The notes beneath the pieces were generated by a model. That model saw only the letters and a list, made by a program, of their open reading frames with translations. It made no database searches and was not told where the DNA came from. The position numbers were made by a program, and so were the translations under genes. A stretch of 58,672 bases of DNA, from IMG/VR virus record IMGVR_UViG_3300046336_000091, positions 1-58,672 of that record. The stretch is one strand, 5' to 3'. This stretch comes from a virus. Below, one piece after another: positions 22,606-31,735 of this stretch (positions are counted from its first letter, which is position 1; the number at the start of each line of letters is the position of its first letter).

Positions 22606-22675
22606 GCTAAGGCTGATACTTTAGCGCGTTTAAAACAAAGATTTCCTCGAGAAATCAAAAACCAAAACCAATCTC

Positions 22676-24043
22676 ATGGCAAACAGAGATACAAAAAGGA
22701 AAGTAGAATCTTTTGTATTAGGCAAACGTGGCGTAGCCCTTTTGAATACAGTAGCTCCTTTTCTTACAACCACTACACACATTAATGGCGCTGCTGGCAA
22801 TATCGTTTTGGCAGACGGTCAAGTAGGCTTTTTTTCCGATTCAGGCACTATTGTTAACAAGTCGGTTATCACTCAAGGTGGAACACCTGATACTTCTTTA
22901 ACAGTACCACAATTGGTTGTTTATCAAGGTACAGACCATTCAGCTAATCCTGGTGATTCAACATATATGGCACCGCTTTGGTATCGTCCTTACGAGCGCA
23001 CATCGGCTGTTGATTCTCGCTACCCTGTAAATGTAACCTTACAACCTTATAAGAAACCAGCTTTCTCTACTTGGGTAATTAAGAATATTGCAGCTATTTC
23101 ATCATCTTCTTTCGGTTTGAAGATTGCAATGCGCGGTCGTCACATTCAAGAATTCGCAGGTAATCAAGAAGCATTAGACTTAATGACGGATTATATCACA
23201 CCAGTCTATACATCAGCTCAACTCTTGACCACTAACCCTGTTTCAGATATTATCAACAACACGGTTTACCAGATTCTCCAAAACAGCCAAGCATTGACTA
23301 TTTCTATGCGTAGTCGTGGCGGTATGTTCCCTATCATTGGTTTAGCAATTGATTCTACGGCTACAAGTACAGGTACAGTTCTTTCAGCTATCGTTCATGG
23401 AACACCAGTTCCAGTTATCGTTTCTGTTGCGGGTCAAACGCGTTCAGTAACGTTTACGCAAGACATGATTGATTCTTTATTGGTTGCTACAACGGCAGCT
23501 GGTATTCCTAATACAGCGAAGATTAAACCAGTAGACCTATCTAACACTGCTGCTTATCCTTTAGCAGATGCGATGATTATTATGGGTCTTGACCGTCAAC
23601 AAGCATTTCTTGATTACGAACCTTTGGTTAAGACAAAATTAGAAGTAGGTTTAAACTATGGCTTTGCTTATGGTACGACTTATAATAAGCAGTTGTCTTT
23701 TGCTCAAGAAGCTCAAGGTTCAGGTGCTCAATATTTCTTGAAATACCGTGTGACTCAAGGTCAACGTAAATATAATCATCTTACAATTGAAGTGCCAATC
23801 GTAGACTTTCCTAACATCTTTGATAAGACTGAGACATACGATACAATCGTTATTGACCATTCTGTTTCTAATGTTATCGATGCTTCAGGTGCTCATATCA
23901 ATTCTCCTTTGAAAGAGTTTATCGTATTCCCTACGGCAGTTAAAGGTGTTGAAGGTGTTTCTACGGCTTATACAGATACGTTTACGTATATCAACAGGTG
24001 GTTAGCTTCAGCAAATATGCCATCTGCTACACAAAACGGATAG
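22676..24043 (+). CDS. Abundant structural protein (auxiliary capsid or sheath-like), 455 aa
   Basis: Beta-rich, poor in Cys, with long Ala/Thr/Val/Gly stretches and no signal peptide. The centre (PAFSTWVIKNIAAISSSSFGLKIAMRGRHIQEFAG) and the C-terminal TVIDHSVSNV-type strands look like a virion surface or tube protein. Its own leader element (22571) and its downstream strong terminator show that it is expressed as a unit of its own, as expected for an abundant virion component. The exact family is unknown. It ends in TAG with a TAA two codons on. Confidence 0.6.
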   Translation: MANRDTKRKVESFVLGKRGVALLNTVAPFLTTTTHINGAAGNIVLADGQVGFFSDSGTIVNKSVITQGGTPDTSLTVPQLVVYQGTDHSANPGDSTYMAPLWYRPYERTSAVDSRYPVNVTLQPYKKPAFSTWVIKNIAAISSSSFGLKIAMRGRHIQEFAGNQEALDLMTDYITPVYTSAQLLTTNPVSDIINNTVYQILQNSQALTISMRSRGGMFPIIGLAIDSTATSTGTVLSAIVHGTPVPVIVSVAGQTRSVTFTQDMIDSLLVATTAAGIPNTAKIKPVDLSNTAAYPLADAMIIMGLDRQQAFLDYEPLVKTKLEVGLNYGFAYGTTYNKQLSFAQEAQGSGAQYFLKYRVTQGQRKYNHLTIEVPIVDFPNIFDKTETYDTIVIDHSVSNVIDASGAHINSPLKEFIVFPTAVKGVEGVSTAYTDTFTYINRWLASANMPSATQNG

Positions 24044-24083
24044 GAATAATTCTTCAAATAAGAACAAGTTTAACTTAAAACAT

Positions 24084-24123
24084 AAAGGGAATCGAACTGG
24101 AGACATATCGATTCCTTTTTTTT
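24084..24123 (+). terminator. Intrinsic terminator after the structural protein gene
   Basis: GGAATCGA pairs with TCGATTCC over 8 bp around a 12-nt loop, extended by an A run facing eight T residues. Strong rho-independent terminator form, closing the transcript of the gene at 22676-24043. Confidence 0.85.
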
Positions 24124-24139
24124 AAACAAAGAAAACAAA

Positions 24140-25318
24140 ATGGTACAAAAAATATATCTACCTAAATCCTTAGGTATTTACAATCCGCCTCGCAAAAGTG
24201 GTATCTTTGGTACTGCTATTGATACAGACACCTTAGATGTTGCAGATTGGATTACGCAAGCTGCATCAGATGGAACAATTACTATTTCAGGTGTTGGTGC
24301 TGTTAGTTCTGTTGCAGGACGTACAGGAGCAGTTACTCTTGCTAAAGTAGACGTTGGGTTAACGAATGTGGACGATACATCAGATGCAAACAAGCCAGTC
24401 TCTATTGCACAAGCAACAGCTATTGGACTTAAGGCAAATTCAACTGTAACAGACAACTTGACTACTTTAAGCGGAGTGGCTGCTAATGCTACCAATCTTG
24501 GCACTTTTACGGGTGTTACAATTCCTGATAATGCCACAGTCAAGTCAGCACTGGCTCAACTTGAAGCACACGGAGAAACGCTTGAATTACTCGTTGCAGC
24601 CAAGCAAGATAAGATTCAATATAAACAAGCAGGCACAAACGTTTCTACTCTTGGTGCTTTCGATAAGATAAATGTTATTGGTGGCACAGCAGTTATAAAT
24701 GGTGGTGATGCTACTCAATTAGACATCACTATTCCTTCCGTAGGAGCTACTACAAATACTTTAACGAGTAATCTTGCTTCAGGTATTGTTTCAACTGTTA
24801 ATGGTATAGTAGCGACCCTAACTCCTCCAACAGGAACTATTGCGACACAATTAGGTTTCGATGGTACGGGTGCTATTGTTAAAGCTCTTCCAGTAGCTTC
24901 TGCTCCAATAACAGTCGTCAATAATGGTGCTTCTATTAAGTATTTTGTAGTATCTGGAACACCTGTTGTAACATTTACTAAAGCCGCTGGAGTAACACAA
25001 GTTGTTTCTACTGGTGGATTAATTGAAGTTATCCGTGTTCAAGTAGGTTTTGATACTGCTACGGATACAGATGGTGCAAATTCTATTACAGTTCAAGTAC
25101 CTACAACACAATCTGGCTCTATGATTCAAGTTCCTGTTGCAGAAATCTTCAACACTCAAAATGGCGCTACACCTTCAGTTACACCGTGGTTATATAAGAA
25201 TCCAGGTTCTACACCTACACTTTCAGTTTCAGGTGGTACGGCAGGCTCTTTTGTTATTGTTAAAGCAACTGGAACGAATGTATTGGGTACAACAGCTACA
25301 CTTGTAATGAACTTTTAA
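24140..25318 (+). CDS. Fibre protein with phage tail-fibre repeat
   Basis: 392 residues without a signal peptide. Residues near 50-90 contain SSVAGRTGAVTLAKVDVGL and a following TNVDDTSDANKPVS, a motif common in tail and head fibres. The rest is Thr/Ser/Gly/Val-rich beta structure with a coiled or hinge segment AQLEAHGETLELLVAAKQDK (about 130-155). It is likely a trimeric fibre; its place behind the structural protein gene would suit a head or tail fibre. It is the first gene of the fibre module. Confidence 0.75.
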   Translation: MVQKIYLPKSLGIYNPPRKSGIFGTAIDTDTLDVADWITQAASDGTITISGVGAVSSVAGRTGAVTLAKVDVGLTNVDDTSDANKPVSIAQATAIGLKANSTVTDNLTTLSGVAANATNLGTFTGVTIPDNATVKSALAQLEAHGETLELLVAAKQDKIQYKQAGTNVSTLGAFDKINVIGGTAVINGGDATQLDITIPSVGATTNTLTSNLASGIVSTVNGIVATLTPPTGTIATQLGFDGTGAIVKALPVASAPITVVNNGASIKYFVVSGTPVVTFTKAAGVTQVVSTGGLIEVIRVQVGFDTATDTDGANSITVQVPTTQSGSMIQVPVAEIFNTQNGATPSVTPWLYKNPGSTPTLSVSGGTAGSFVIVKATGTNVLGTTATLVMNF

Positions 25319-25343
25319 GTTTAATAAAACACAAAGAATAAAA

Positions 25344-25931
25344 ATGAAAAAAATATTATCAATTATAGCATTACTTGCTATTACAGTAATGTCTTATGCT
25401 CAGAATATTACATTTGCGACTACTTATAATATCATAGGAACTACAAGTTTAGTATCTGGCAATACTTATACAGTTATAGGCAATGTAACTGATTTTAATG
25501 GGATTTATAATGGTACAAGTGTGGCTGTTGGAGATAGTTTATTTTACATGGAAGATGGAATAATCTATGCTGGCGCAGTAACTCTTATCAATTCTACCTC
25601 TGGCAATCAAGTATCTTTTAGGTTCTTATCAACAGACGCTTTACTTTCTACATCTCCATCAGCAACTATGTCTGGGCAAATTATAATATCTCGCAAGAAT
25701 CCACAAGGTTATTGTGCTGTTCCTGCTGGAACAAACGAAGGACTACGTTGGTCATTAGAGAATAGATTTAAGAAGCTACTTGCAAGCGATATTATAAATT
25801 CTAAAATATACGGAAGTTTTAAAAATCCCATTAATGCAGCATTATTTACGCCCATTAATGGGATTTGGGAAACAAGTATAGATAATGAAATGGGTCAAGT
25901 CGAAGGCACATTAATACGTAGAAAAAATTAA
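25344..25931 (+). CDS. Signal-peptide-bearing fibre-module protein, 195 aa
   Basis: The start MKKILSIIALLAITVMSYAQ is a classic Sec signal peptide with an Ala-Gln end, giving a mature protein of about 175 residues. The mature part is beta-rich and hydrophilic with NPQGYCAVPAGTNEG and a basic C-terminus. No lipobox Cys follows the cleavage site, so it is not an obvious lipoprotein. Neighbouring fibre-like genes share the same signal type. I do not recognise the family. Confidence 0.7.
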   Translation: MKKILSIIALLAITVMSYAQNITFATTYNIIGTTSLVSGNTYTVIGNVTDFNGIYNGTSVAVGDSLFYMEDGIIYAGAVTLINSTSGNQVSFRFLSTDALLSTSPSATMSGQIIISRKNPQGYCAVPAGTNEGLRWSLENRFKKLLASDIINSKIYGSFKNPINAALFTPINGIWETSIDNEMGQVEGTLIRRKN

Positions 25932-25954
25932 TTAACAATTTGAGCTTAATAAAA

Positions 25955-26074
25955 ATGAGTACATTTATTAATGACCATGTTGGTCAATTTATTAGCATAA
26001 TAGCAATCGTAATTATTGTTGCATTTATAATTTATTTTGTTCGTTATTACGAAAAAGAAAACAAAGATATTTAA
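25955..26074 (+). CDS. Small single-span membrane protein, 39 aa
   Basis: A short frame MSTFINDHVGQFISIIAIVI followed by further hydrophobic residues and a Lys/Glu tail. One membrane span (residues 12-29) is clear, with a positive RYYEKENK tail that would remain in the cytoplasm. The stop overlaps the next start (TAATG), and the leader is A-rich like its neighbours. Small partner proteins of this kind often modulate a larger membrane protein; here that would be the product of the next gene. Confidence 0.65.
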   Translation: MSTFINDHVGQFISIIAIVIIVAFIIYFVRYYEKENKDI

Positions 26075-26508
26075 TGATACAAATTATAATATTATACATA
26101 GTCCTATCTATATTAATAGGACTAACTAAAAGTCTTGCAGATACAATTATTTCAGGGTCTTTCGCAGCTAAGTTTCCACACTTAGCAAATAAATCTAATT
26201 CATGGTGGGGTAATACCTCAAGGAAATGGAAGAATGGAGATAAAAGTCAGGGGGAGGCATTTTGGCTATCATCTTCAATATTAGTTCCGTTTACTGATTT
26301 TTGGCATTTCTTAAATCTATTAAATGCTAATTTATATAATGTACTAATGCTACTATCATGTTACTTATGCTATAAGTATTCATATTTTCCGCAAAATACA
26401 TATTATATTTATTCGGTTATATTTGTGTTTGGTAGCTATATTTTAGCACGGACTACACATCATATAAATTTTACACTTATTTTTAACGCTAAAACAAAAC
26501 AATATTAA
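26074..26508 (+). CDS. Multi-span membrane protein, paralogue of 29551-29976
   Basis: 144 residues with about four membrane segments. The first half carries a motif shared with the gene at 29551: SGSF/SGKF, WG or FG plus TS, then a KNGD stretch, QGEAF, SSSILV and TD-x-WH. His and Asp in the TD-x-WH and TTHHINFT parts are conserved in both. Neither looks like a known holin or transporter. It directly precedes a signal-peptide fibre gene with no spacing, as does its paralogue. A role in placing, exporting or anchoring the fibre-like protein is inferred from that pairing alone. Confidence 0.7.
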   Translation: MIQIIILYIVLSILIGLTKSLADTIISGSFAAKFPHLANKSNSWWGNTSRKWKNGDKSQGEAFWLSSSILVPFTDFWHFLNLLNANLYNVLMLLSCYLCYKYSYFPQNTYYIYSVIFVFGSYILARTTHHINFTLIFNAKTKQY

Positions 26509-27318
26509 ATGAAAAAAGTACTTATTTTTCTTTTTATAGCTATTAGCTATATTTCAGTAAATGCACAAAGTCCTGTGGGTGGTGCAGGCATTTGCCTTAC
26601 CGCAGGAGACCCTAATACAGGGTCACTCCAAGTAATCAATTCAAAATATTCTTGTCAGATTGTCAAGGATTCGGTTTCAAACTTATACTATCGCTATGAT
26701 AATTCACTCGCAAGTGGTAGTAAGTGGGTAGTAATGACTTTAAGTGAAGTTGATGGTAGTATCACAAACGAAGGTTTCATAGGTGTTACTGCTGGTTCAG
26801 CTACAACATCAATTTTGCAAGGTTATAACTCAGTAGGTACGGCTACTGGTGCAGGTGTAACTGTTACAGCAGGAACAGGTTTATCTATTGCAGAAACAAC
26901 CTCAATAGATGGTGGTGTTATCACATTAACAAATAGCCTACCAGACCAAGTAGTATCTATTACTGGTGCTGGAATTAGTGTTATTACTGGTACATATCCT
27001 AACTTTACCGTTACTTCAACGGAAGTAGATGGTTCTGTAACTAATGAGATTCAAACAATTTCAGCAACAGCAGCAGCTTCCAACTCAACAACAGTAGCCC
27101 TTAACTTAGCAGGTGGTTCATTTGCATTATCAGCAACAGCACCTTTGACTTTAACAGGTGCAGCAAATTCTCCTATTATCGGATTCGGAACACTTATAGC
27201 ATATACGGATGATATTGCCGCAGGAACAGGTGGCGTGGCAATTGGAGGATGGTATCAAGCAAGTGCGGCTAACACAATGGGAGTGAAACAAGGAACGCCT
27301 CTAATCAGAGTATATTAA
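26509..27318 (+). CDS. Secreted fibre-like protein with Cys-containing N-terminal domain
   Basis: The signal peptide ends in VNAQ near residue 20. Residues about 21-68 match the start of the protein at 27377: VGG-(A/S)-G-x-C, G-x-PN, LQV-x-N, YSC and LA-x-GS-x-W. The rest (70-269) is low-complexity beta structure rich in Thr, Gly, Ala and Ser with repeated EVDGS-(I/V)-TNE, as in Bacteroidota phage fibres. It follows the membrane protein gene with no gap. Confidence 0.75.
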   Translation: MKKVLIFLFIAISYISVNAQSPVGGAGICLTAGDPNTGSLQVINSKYSCQIVKDSVSNLYYRYDNSLASGSKWVVMTLSEVDGSITNEGFIGVTAGSATTSILQGYNSVGTATGAGVTVTAGTGLSIAETTSIDGGVITLTNSLPDQVVSITGAGISVITGTYPNFTVTSTEVDGSVTNEIQTISATAAASNSTTVALNLAGGSFALSATAPLTLTGAANSPIIGFGTLIAYTDDIAAGTGGVAIGGWYQASAANTMGVKQGTPLIRVY

Positions 27319-27335
27319 TTCACATATAAAAATAG

Positions 27336-27368
27336 GTCATCCTAATTTATTAACTTAATTAGGATGAC
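27336..27368 (+). terminator. Hairpin between fibre genes
   Basis: GTCATCCTAATT pairs perfectly over 12 bp with AATTAGGATGAC around a 9-nt loop. What follows is A-rich rather than T-rich, so it may be a processing or stabilising hairpin rather than a full terminator. It lies 8 bases before the next start codon. Confidence 0.5.
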
Positions 27369-27376
27369 TAAAAATA

Positions 27377-29545
27377 ATGAAAAAAATAATGAAAAAAATA
27401 ATATTATTTTTGTTGTTGATTATTCCATTTTTAATTTCTGCTCAAATTGTAGGTGGTAGTGGACAATGCAAGATAAATGGTAGTCCTAATTCAGTTGCAA
27501 ATTTACAAGTACTCAATCAGTCTTATAGTTGTTCATCCGCTATTGATACGTTGACGGGTGACGAATGGGTGTATAATGTATCGTTAGCACAAGGGTCAAG
27601 ATGGGAAAATAAAACACTAATGCTTTCTAACAAATGGAAACTTGGTGGCAATACATTAACAGCTAATACTGTTTTTGGAACAAATAGTGACCATGATTTA
27701 GTATTTATTAGAAATGGTGTACGCGCTGGCTTAGTAAATAGTTCGTTAGCTAATACTTCTTTTGGTGTAAGTGCTTTACAATCTAACACTACTGGTTATA
27801 ATAACACAGCTAATGGTCTAAATGCTTTATATTATAACACTACTGGCAATTCTAACACAGCTAATGGTCTAAATGCTTTATATTATAACACTACTGGCAA
27901 TTATAACACAGCTTTTGGTCTAAGTGCTTTACAATCTAACACTACTGGTTATTATAACACAGCTAATGGTGTAAGTGCTTTACAATCTAACACTACTGGT
28001 TATAATAACACAGCTAATGGTCTAAGTGCTTTACAATCTAACACTACTGGCAATTCTAACACAGCTAATGGTGTAAGTGCTTTACAATCTAACACTACTG
28101 GTTATTATAACACAGCTAATGGTGTAAATGCTTTACAATCTAACACTACTGGTTATAATAACACAGCTAATGGTGTAAGTGCTTTACAATCTAACACTAC
28201 TGGCAATTCTAACACAGCTAATGGTGTAAATGCTTTACAATCTAACACTACTGGCAATTCTAACACAGCTAATGGTGTAAATGCTTTACATTATGGAAAA
28301 ACAGGCAGTAACAATACAGTATTACTAAGCAGGGGAGACGGTATAGTTAGAAGTATTATAGCAGACAGCTCTATGAATAACTCTTTAGTATTAGGTGCTG
28401 GTGAAAACATACGTATTTATTCTGATTCTCTTGCAAACACAGGATTTGGAACTACAACACCTACAAATAAACTGCACATTGAGGGTACTACTAATCCTAT
28501 TCGTGCAGTAGGATTAGTAAGTGGTGTAAATACAGACAGTGTTGTAACAGTAGATGCAACAGGCGTTTTTCGTATGTCTAATTTGCAAGATATTGTAAAA
28601 CGAAATGTCAATAATATATTTACTGTAAATCAAACTATAAATGGTATTACAGTAGGTAGGTCTGCTGGAAATACAACAAACTCTTTAGCGATTGGTCAAA
28701 ATGCTTTAGCGTCTAACACTACGGGAAGTACTAATACGGCTATTGGTACAATATCACTTTTGTCAAATACTACGGGTTCTAATAATACAGCAGTAGGTTC
28801 AGGTTCTTTATATTCAAATGATATTGGTTCTCAGAATGTCGCAGTTGGGCAAAACTCATTATTAAATAATAGTATTGGTAATACAAACACATCAATAGGA
28901 CAAGGCTCATTATACAACAATATAGACGGAAATGGTAACACCGCCATTGGTCAAAATAGTATGGACGCGCTTATAAATGGCGATAACAATACAGCTATAG
29001 GTAAAAATGCGAACGTACAAGATGCATTAACAAATGCTACGGCAATTGGTTATAATGCCAATGTAGATTCAGATAATTCACTGGTTTTAGGTAGTAATGT
29101 TAATGTTGGTATAGGTACATCATCACCCGTTTATAAATTAGATATTAATGCTATTTCAGGTGGTACTGGAAACCCTATTCGTTTATTGGGGTTACAAACA
29201 GGCACAATAACAGATAGTATTGTAACATCCGCAAGTGGTGTACTAAAACGCATGTCACTTGCAGATTTAAGTGTATCACAAATTATCAAATCTTCTAATA
29301 CCGTAGTCAACATTCCATCTATTACAGGAATGGGAACAGTAGGGACAGTATCAGTAACAGTAACGGGTGCTGTTGTGGGTATGCAAGTATCAGCAAGCCC
29401 AAGAACAAACGTAATGACATCAGGAGTAAGTGCACCTATTGTTTATGTTAGTGCAGCAGATACAGTAACATTTAGTTTTAGCGGATTAACTGTAGGTGCT
29501 AATGGCAACATTTCTTCAAATTGGGATATAGTAATTCAAAAATAA
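27377..29545 (+). CDS. Secreted adhesin/fibre with YadA-head-like repeats
   Basis: 722 residues with an N-terminal signal peptide ending in LISAQ; an in-frame ATG at 27389 is an alternative start. The mature N-terminus has the same Cys-containing domain as 26509-27318. Ten 17-residue repeats of type SALQSNTTGYYNTANGV follow (about 132-301), then degenerate versions of NALASNTTGSTNTAIG type (about 440-560), typical of trimeric adhesin heads. Two NKLHIEGTTNPIRAVGL-like modules lie between and after. No autotransporter barrel or Cys lipid anchor is seen, so surface retention is not explained. It is probably a host-binding fibre or a displayed adhesin. Confidence 0.8.
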   Translation: MKKIMKKIILFLLLIIPFLISAQIVGGSGQCKINGSPNSVANLQVLNQSYSCSSAIDTLTGDEWVYNVSLAQGSRWENKTLMLSNKWKLGGNTLTANTVFGTNSDHDLVFIRNGVRAGLVNSSLANTSFGVSALQSNTTGYNNTANGLNALYYNTTGNSNTANGLNALYYNTTGNYNTAFGLSALQSNTTGYYNTANGVSALQSNTTGYNNTANGLSALQSNTTGNSNTANGVSALQSNTTGYYNTANGVNALQSNTTGYNNTANGVSALQSNTTGNSNTANGVNALQSNTTGNSNTANGVNALHYGKTGSNNTVLLSRGDGIVRSIIADSSMNNSLVLGAGENIRIYSDSLANTGFGTTTPTNKLHIEGTTNPIRAVGLVSGVNTDSVVTVDATGVFRMSNLQDIVKRNVNNIFTVNQTINGITVGRSAGNTTNSLAIGQNALASNTTGSTNTAIGTISLLSNTTGSNNTAVGSGSLYSNDIGSQNVAVGQNSLLNNSIGNTNTSIGQGSLYNNIDGNGNTAIGQNSMDALINGDNNTAIGKNANVQDALTNATAIGYNANVDSDNSLVLGSNVNVGIGTSSPVYKLDINAISGGTGNPIRLLGLQTGTITDSIVTSASGVLKRMSLADLSVSQIIKSSNTVVNIPSITGMGTVGTVSVTVTGAVVGMQVSASPRTNVMTSGVSAPIVYVSAADTVTFSFSGLTVGANGNISSNWDIVIQK
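27770..28279 (+). repeat. Ten 51-bp tandem repeats inside the adhesin gene
   Basis: Ten in-frame units of exactly 51 bp, differing mainly at three codons (CAATCT or TATTAT; GGTTATAAT or GGCAATTCT; GTA or CTA). A degenerate eleventh unit ends near 28330. High DNA identity means recent duplication or homogenisation and allows unit gain or loss by recombination, changing fibre length without breaking the frame. Confidence 0.95.
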
Positions 29546-29550
29546 AAGAT

Positions 29551-29976
29551 ATGACAACATTTTATATAATCCTTGCTTTATGTGCAATAGGGCAAGGGTT
29601 CTTTAAAGACATTTCAGATGCTTTAATGTCTGGAAAATTTCAAGATGCTTTTGGTGTGAAAAATCCTAATGGTTTCTTTGGTACAACAAGTTGGACAAGA
29701 AAATATAAAAATGGAGACGTGAAGCAAGGAGAAGCCTTTTTGTTCAGTTCTTCTATTTTGGTATTCCTAACAGATGCTTGGCATTTATCAAATTCTTTTG
29801 AGATGTTGTGTAATATGGGGTGTTTAGTATTGGTGTTAAATCTTAACTTTACATTAACTATGTCAATTGCAGTAGCATTAGTATATTGGTTTCTAAGAAG
29901 TGGTACACATCATGTTATGTTTACTTGGTGTTATGCTATAATTAAACGCATTCGATTAAAAAATAAAAAGACATAA
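29551..29976 (+). CDS. Multi-span membrane protein, paralogue of 26074-26508
   Basis: The likely start is the ATG at 29551 (MTTFYIILALC), five bases after the previous stop; a start at 29521 would overlap it. The 141 residues contain about four membrane segments and the shared motif set SGKF, FGTTSWTRKYKNGD, QGEAF, SSSILVFLTDAWH and a C-terminal GTHHVMFTW. Its stop overlaps the start of the next, signal-peptide-bearing fibre gene (TAATG), so the two are coupled. The repeated pairing suggests a functional unit. Confidence 0.7.
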   Translation: MTTFYIILALCAIGQGFFKDISDALMSGKFQDAFGVKNPNGFFGTTSWTRKYKNGDVKQGEAFLFSSSILVFLTDAWHLSNSFEMLCNMGCLVLVLNLNFTLTMSIAVALVYWFLRSGTHHVMFTWCYAIIKRIRLKNKKT

Positions 29977-31178
29977 TGAAAAAATATATTTTTTTAATTC
30001 TTAGTATTTGTGTATTTTCATTAAATGCACAAATTACGATAACACCACAAGGTACAATTATGGGTACGCTATCAACAAATTACGCTTCGCTTTCAACAAG
30101 CGATTCCTTTGTCAGGATGAAGTCGGATGGTACATTATTGGGTTCACCTATTTCAGGCTGGATACAACCAGCTATTGTAGTTCCGACATCTTTTAATTCT
30201 ACATTAACTCAAAAGCTACTATCGGGGCTTGTAGTAAATGGTACGAATACGGATAGTGTTATTTGCTTTAACGCTACAACGAAAGTTTATACAAAAGTGG
30301 CAAGAACAGCATTAACTACGGTTAGTACTGTTGATTATCTACAAGCTAAACTATCAGCAGCACAAACAAAGACTGCTGTAAGCGATATCATTCTTAATAC
30401 ACTTGTATCGGGAAATATCCCACTCAATACAGCAACAGGGGTAATTACATTAACAGCAGGAAAGACTTATAAGTTAGAAGCACGTGTTTATTCCCAAAAT
30501 ACAACAGGAGGGGCAAATGACTTTTATTTTGAGTTTGTAGATGCTACTTCAAATGTTGGAATAATTAGTGGCTTGAATGGTATTGGCGGTATTTTAACAA
30601 CTGGTTCTTTTTTGAGAAACTACAATCCGAACGTTTCTTTGATTTATACTCCTTCTACTAATCAAGCAATTAAGTTAAGGATTACCAGTTTCAGCGTTAC
30701 TTCAACAGATATTATGGCTGCTACAAATATGACAGTAGAACAAATAGGCTTGACGGGAGTTAACGTACTGCCTATTGCAAATGGTGGTACTGGTTCGTCT
30801 ACTCAAAATTTTGTAGATTTATCTTCAACAGCACAGGGCAGATTGGGCAGTCTTGGTATTGGTGTATTAATTCCTACATCAAATTTGCATATTGTTGGCA
30901 GTTTAGCAACATCTATTAGAGAAAGCACTGTAACAGCTATAACAGTAGCAGCAATAGACCGCACAGTTATTTACACAATAACAACAGGCATGCCTGCATT
31001 TACCTTACCTGCCGCAAATACGTGTAGTGGTAGAGAGTATAGATTAGTTAATTATTCTGCAACGGCAGGAAGTGTAAGTAGTTATACTGGATTTACGGGT
31101 ATAGCAGCCACGACAATACTTGCCCAATCTTCCATCGTAGTTCAATCAAATGGAACGACATGGAGACGTGTTGAATAA
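29976..31178 (+). CDS. Secreted fibre-like protein with phage fibre C-terminus
   Basis: 400 residues. A signal peptide ends in LNAQ near residue 18. The middle is Thr/Ser-rich beta structure; near residue 265 LPIANGGTGSST and FVDLSSTAQG form a motif frequent in Bacteroidota phage fibres, then TPTSNLHIVGS like the modules of 27377-29545. The end (about 315-400) is a compact beta domain, PAANTCSGREYRLVNYSATA to a closing TTWRRVE, seen at the tips of phage fibres. A receptor-binding role is likely. Confidence 0.75.
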   Translation: MKKYIFLILSICVFSLNAQITITPQGTIMGTLSTNYASLSTSDSFVRMKSDGTLLGSPISGWIQPAIVVPTSFNSTLTQKLLSGLVVNGTNTDSVICFNATTKVYTKVARTALTTVSTVDYLQAKLSAAQTKTAVSDIILNTLVSGNIPLNTATGVITLTAGKTYKLEARVYSQNTTGGANDFYFEFVDATSNVGIISGLNGIGGILTTGSFLRNYNPNVSLIYTPSTNQAIKLRITSFSVTSTDIMAATNMTVEQIGLTGVNVLPIANGGTGSSTQNFVDLSSTAQGRLGSLGIGVLIPTSNLHIVGSLATSIRESTVTAITVAAIDRTVIYTITTGMPAFTLPAANTCSGREYRLVNYSATAGSVSSYTGFTGIAATTILAQSSIVVQSNGTTWRRVE

Positions 31179-31189
31179 ACTAAATAAAC

Positions 31190-31651
31190 ATGATAAAGCT
31201 ATATCTAATCTTAGCAATAGTTTTATTTATAACGCTATTCGCTTACTTAATAATCAAATTTTTAAAAAGACTAACAATGTTTACACTTCAAACAACAGTT
31301 GACTTCAATCAACTCATAACAGGACAAGCTGTTCAAGATACACAGCTTCAAAATATTGCAGCAGTAACAGCAGAATTGACTGCCAATGTTCAACCAGCAC
31401 TTGATTTGGTCACTTCAACACAAGCACAATTGGTTCTTGACCAAGAAGCTATCGTAGCCGCACAAGCAGTTATAGATGCAGCTAATGCTAAATTGGCAGC
31501 AAATCAAGTAATTGCTGATGCAGCAATTACTATGTATCAAGTAGCTTCGATTGACCTTACAGCATGGACGACTTATGCACAGGACTTATCTGATGACATG
31601 GCTACGGTCGAAGGTTTGAAAGATATATATACTCGGAACAACGGACAGTAA
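31190..31651 (+). CDS. Membrane-anchored Ala-rich coiled-coil protein, 153 aa
   Basis: One membrane span (residues 3-24) with a basic KFLKR stop signal, followed by an Ala/Gln/Val-rich helix (about 50-115). The internal Met at residue 30 (MFTLQTTVDF) could serve as an alternative start giving a soluble form, as that segment resembles phage structural proteins. The A-rich leader supports the upstream start. No family is recognised. Confidence 0.55.
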   Translation: MIKLYLILAIVLFITLFAYLIIKFLKRLTMFTLQTTVDFNQLITGQAVQDTQLQNIAAVTAELTANVQPALDLVTSTQAQLVLDQEAIVAAQAVIDAANAKLAANQVIADAAITMYQVASIDLTAWTTYAQDLSDDMATVEGLKDIYTRNNGQ

Positions 31652-31663
31652 CTTTTAGTATTC

Positions 31664-31691
31664 ATTGGAGGAGATTAAGCCCTCCTCCAAT
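31664..31691 (+). terminator. GC-rich hairpin after 31190-31651
   Basis: ATTGGAGGAG pairs perfectly over 10 bp with CTCCTCCAAT around an 8-nt loop. Only a weak T-rich tail (ATTATGTCTTT) follows. It is the most G/C-rich stem of this part and may act as a partial terminator. Confidence 0.6.
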
Positions 31692-31735
31692 ATTATGTCT
31701 TTAACACAAAAAAGAAATATTCAAACAAAACAACA

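Noticed and set aside
27770-28330. CRISPR array
   Set aside because: The repeats are contiguous 51-bp coding units without spacers, in frame with an adhesin gene.
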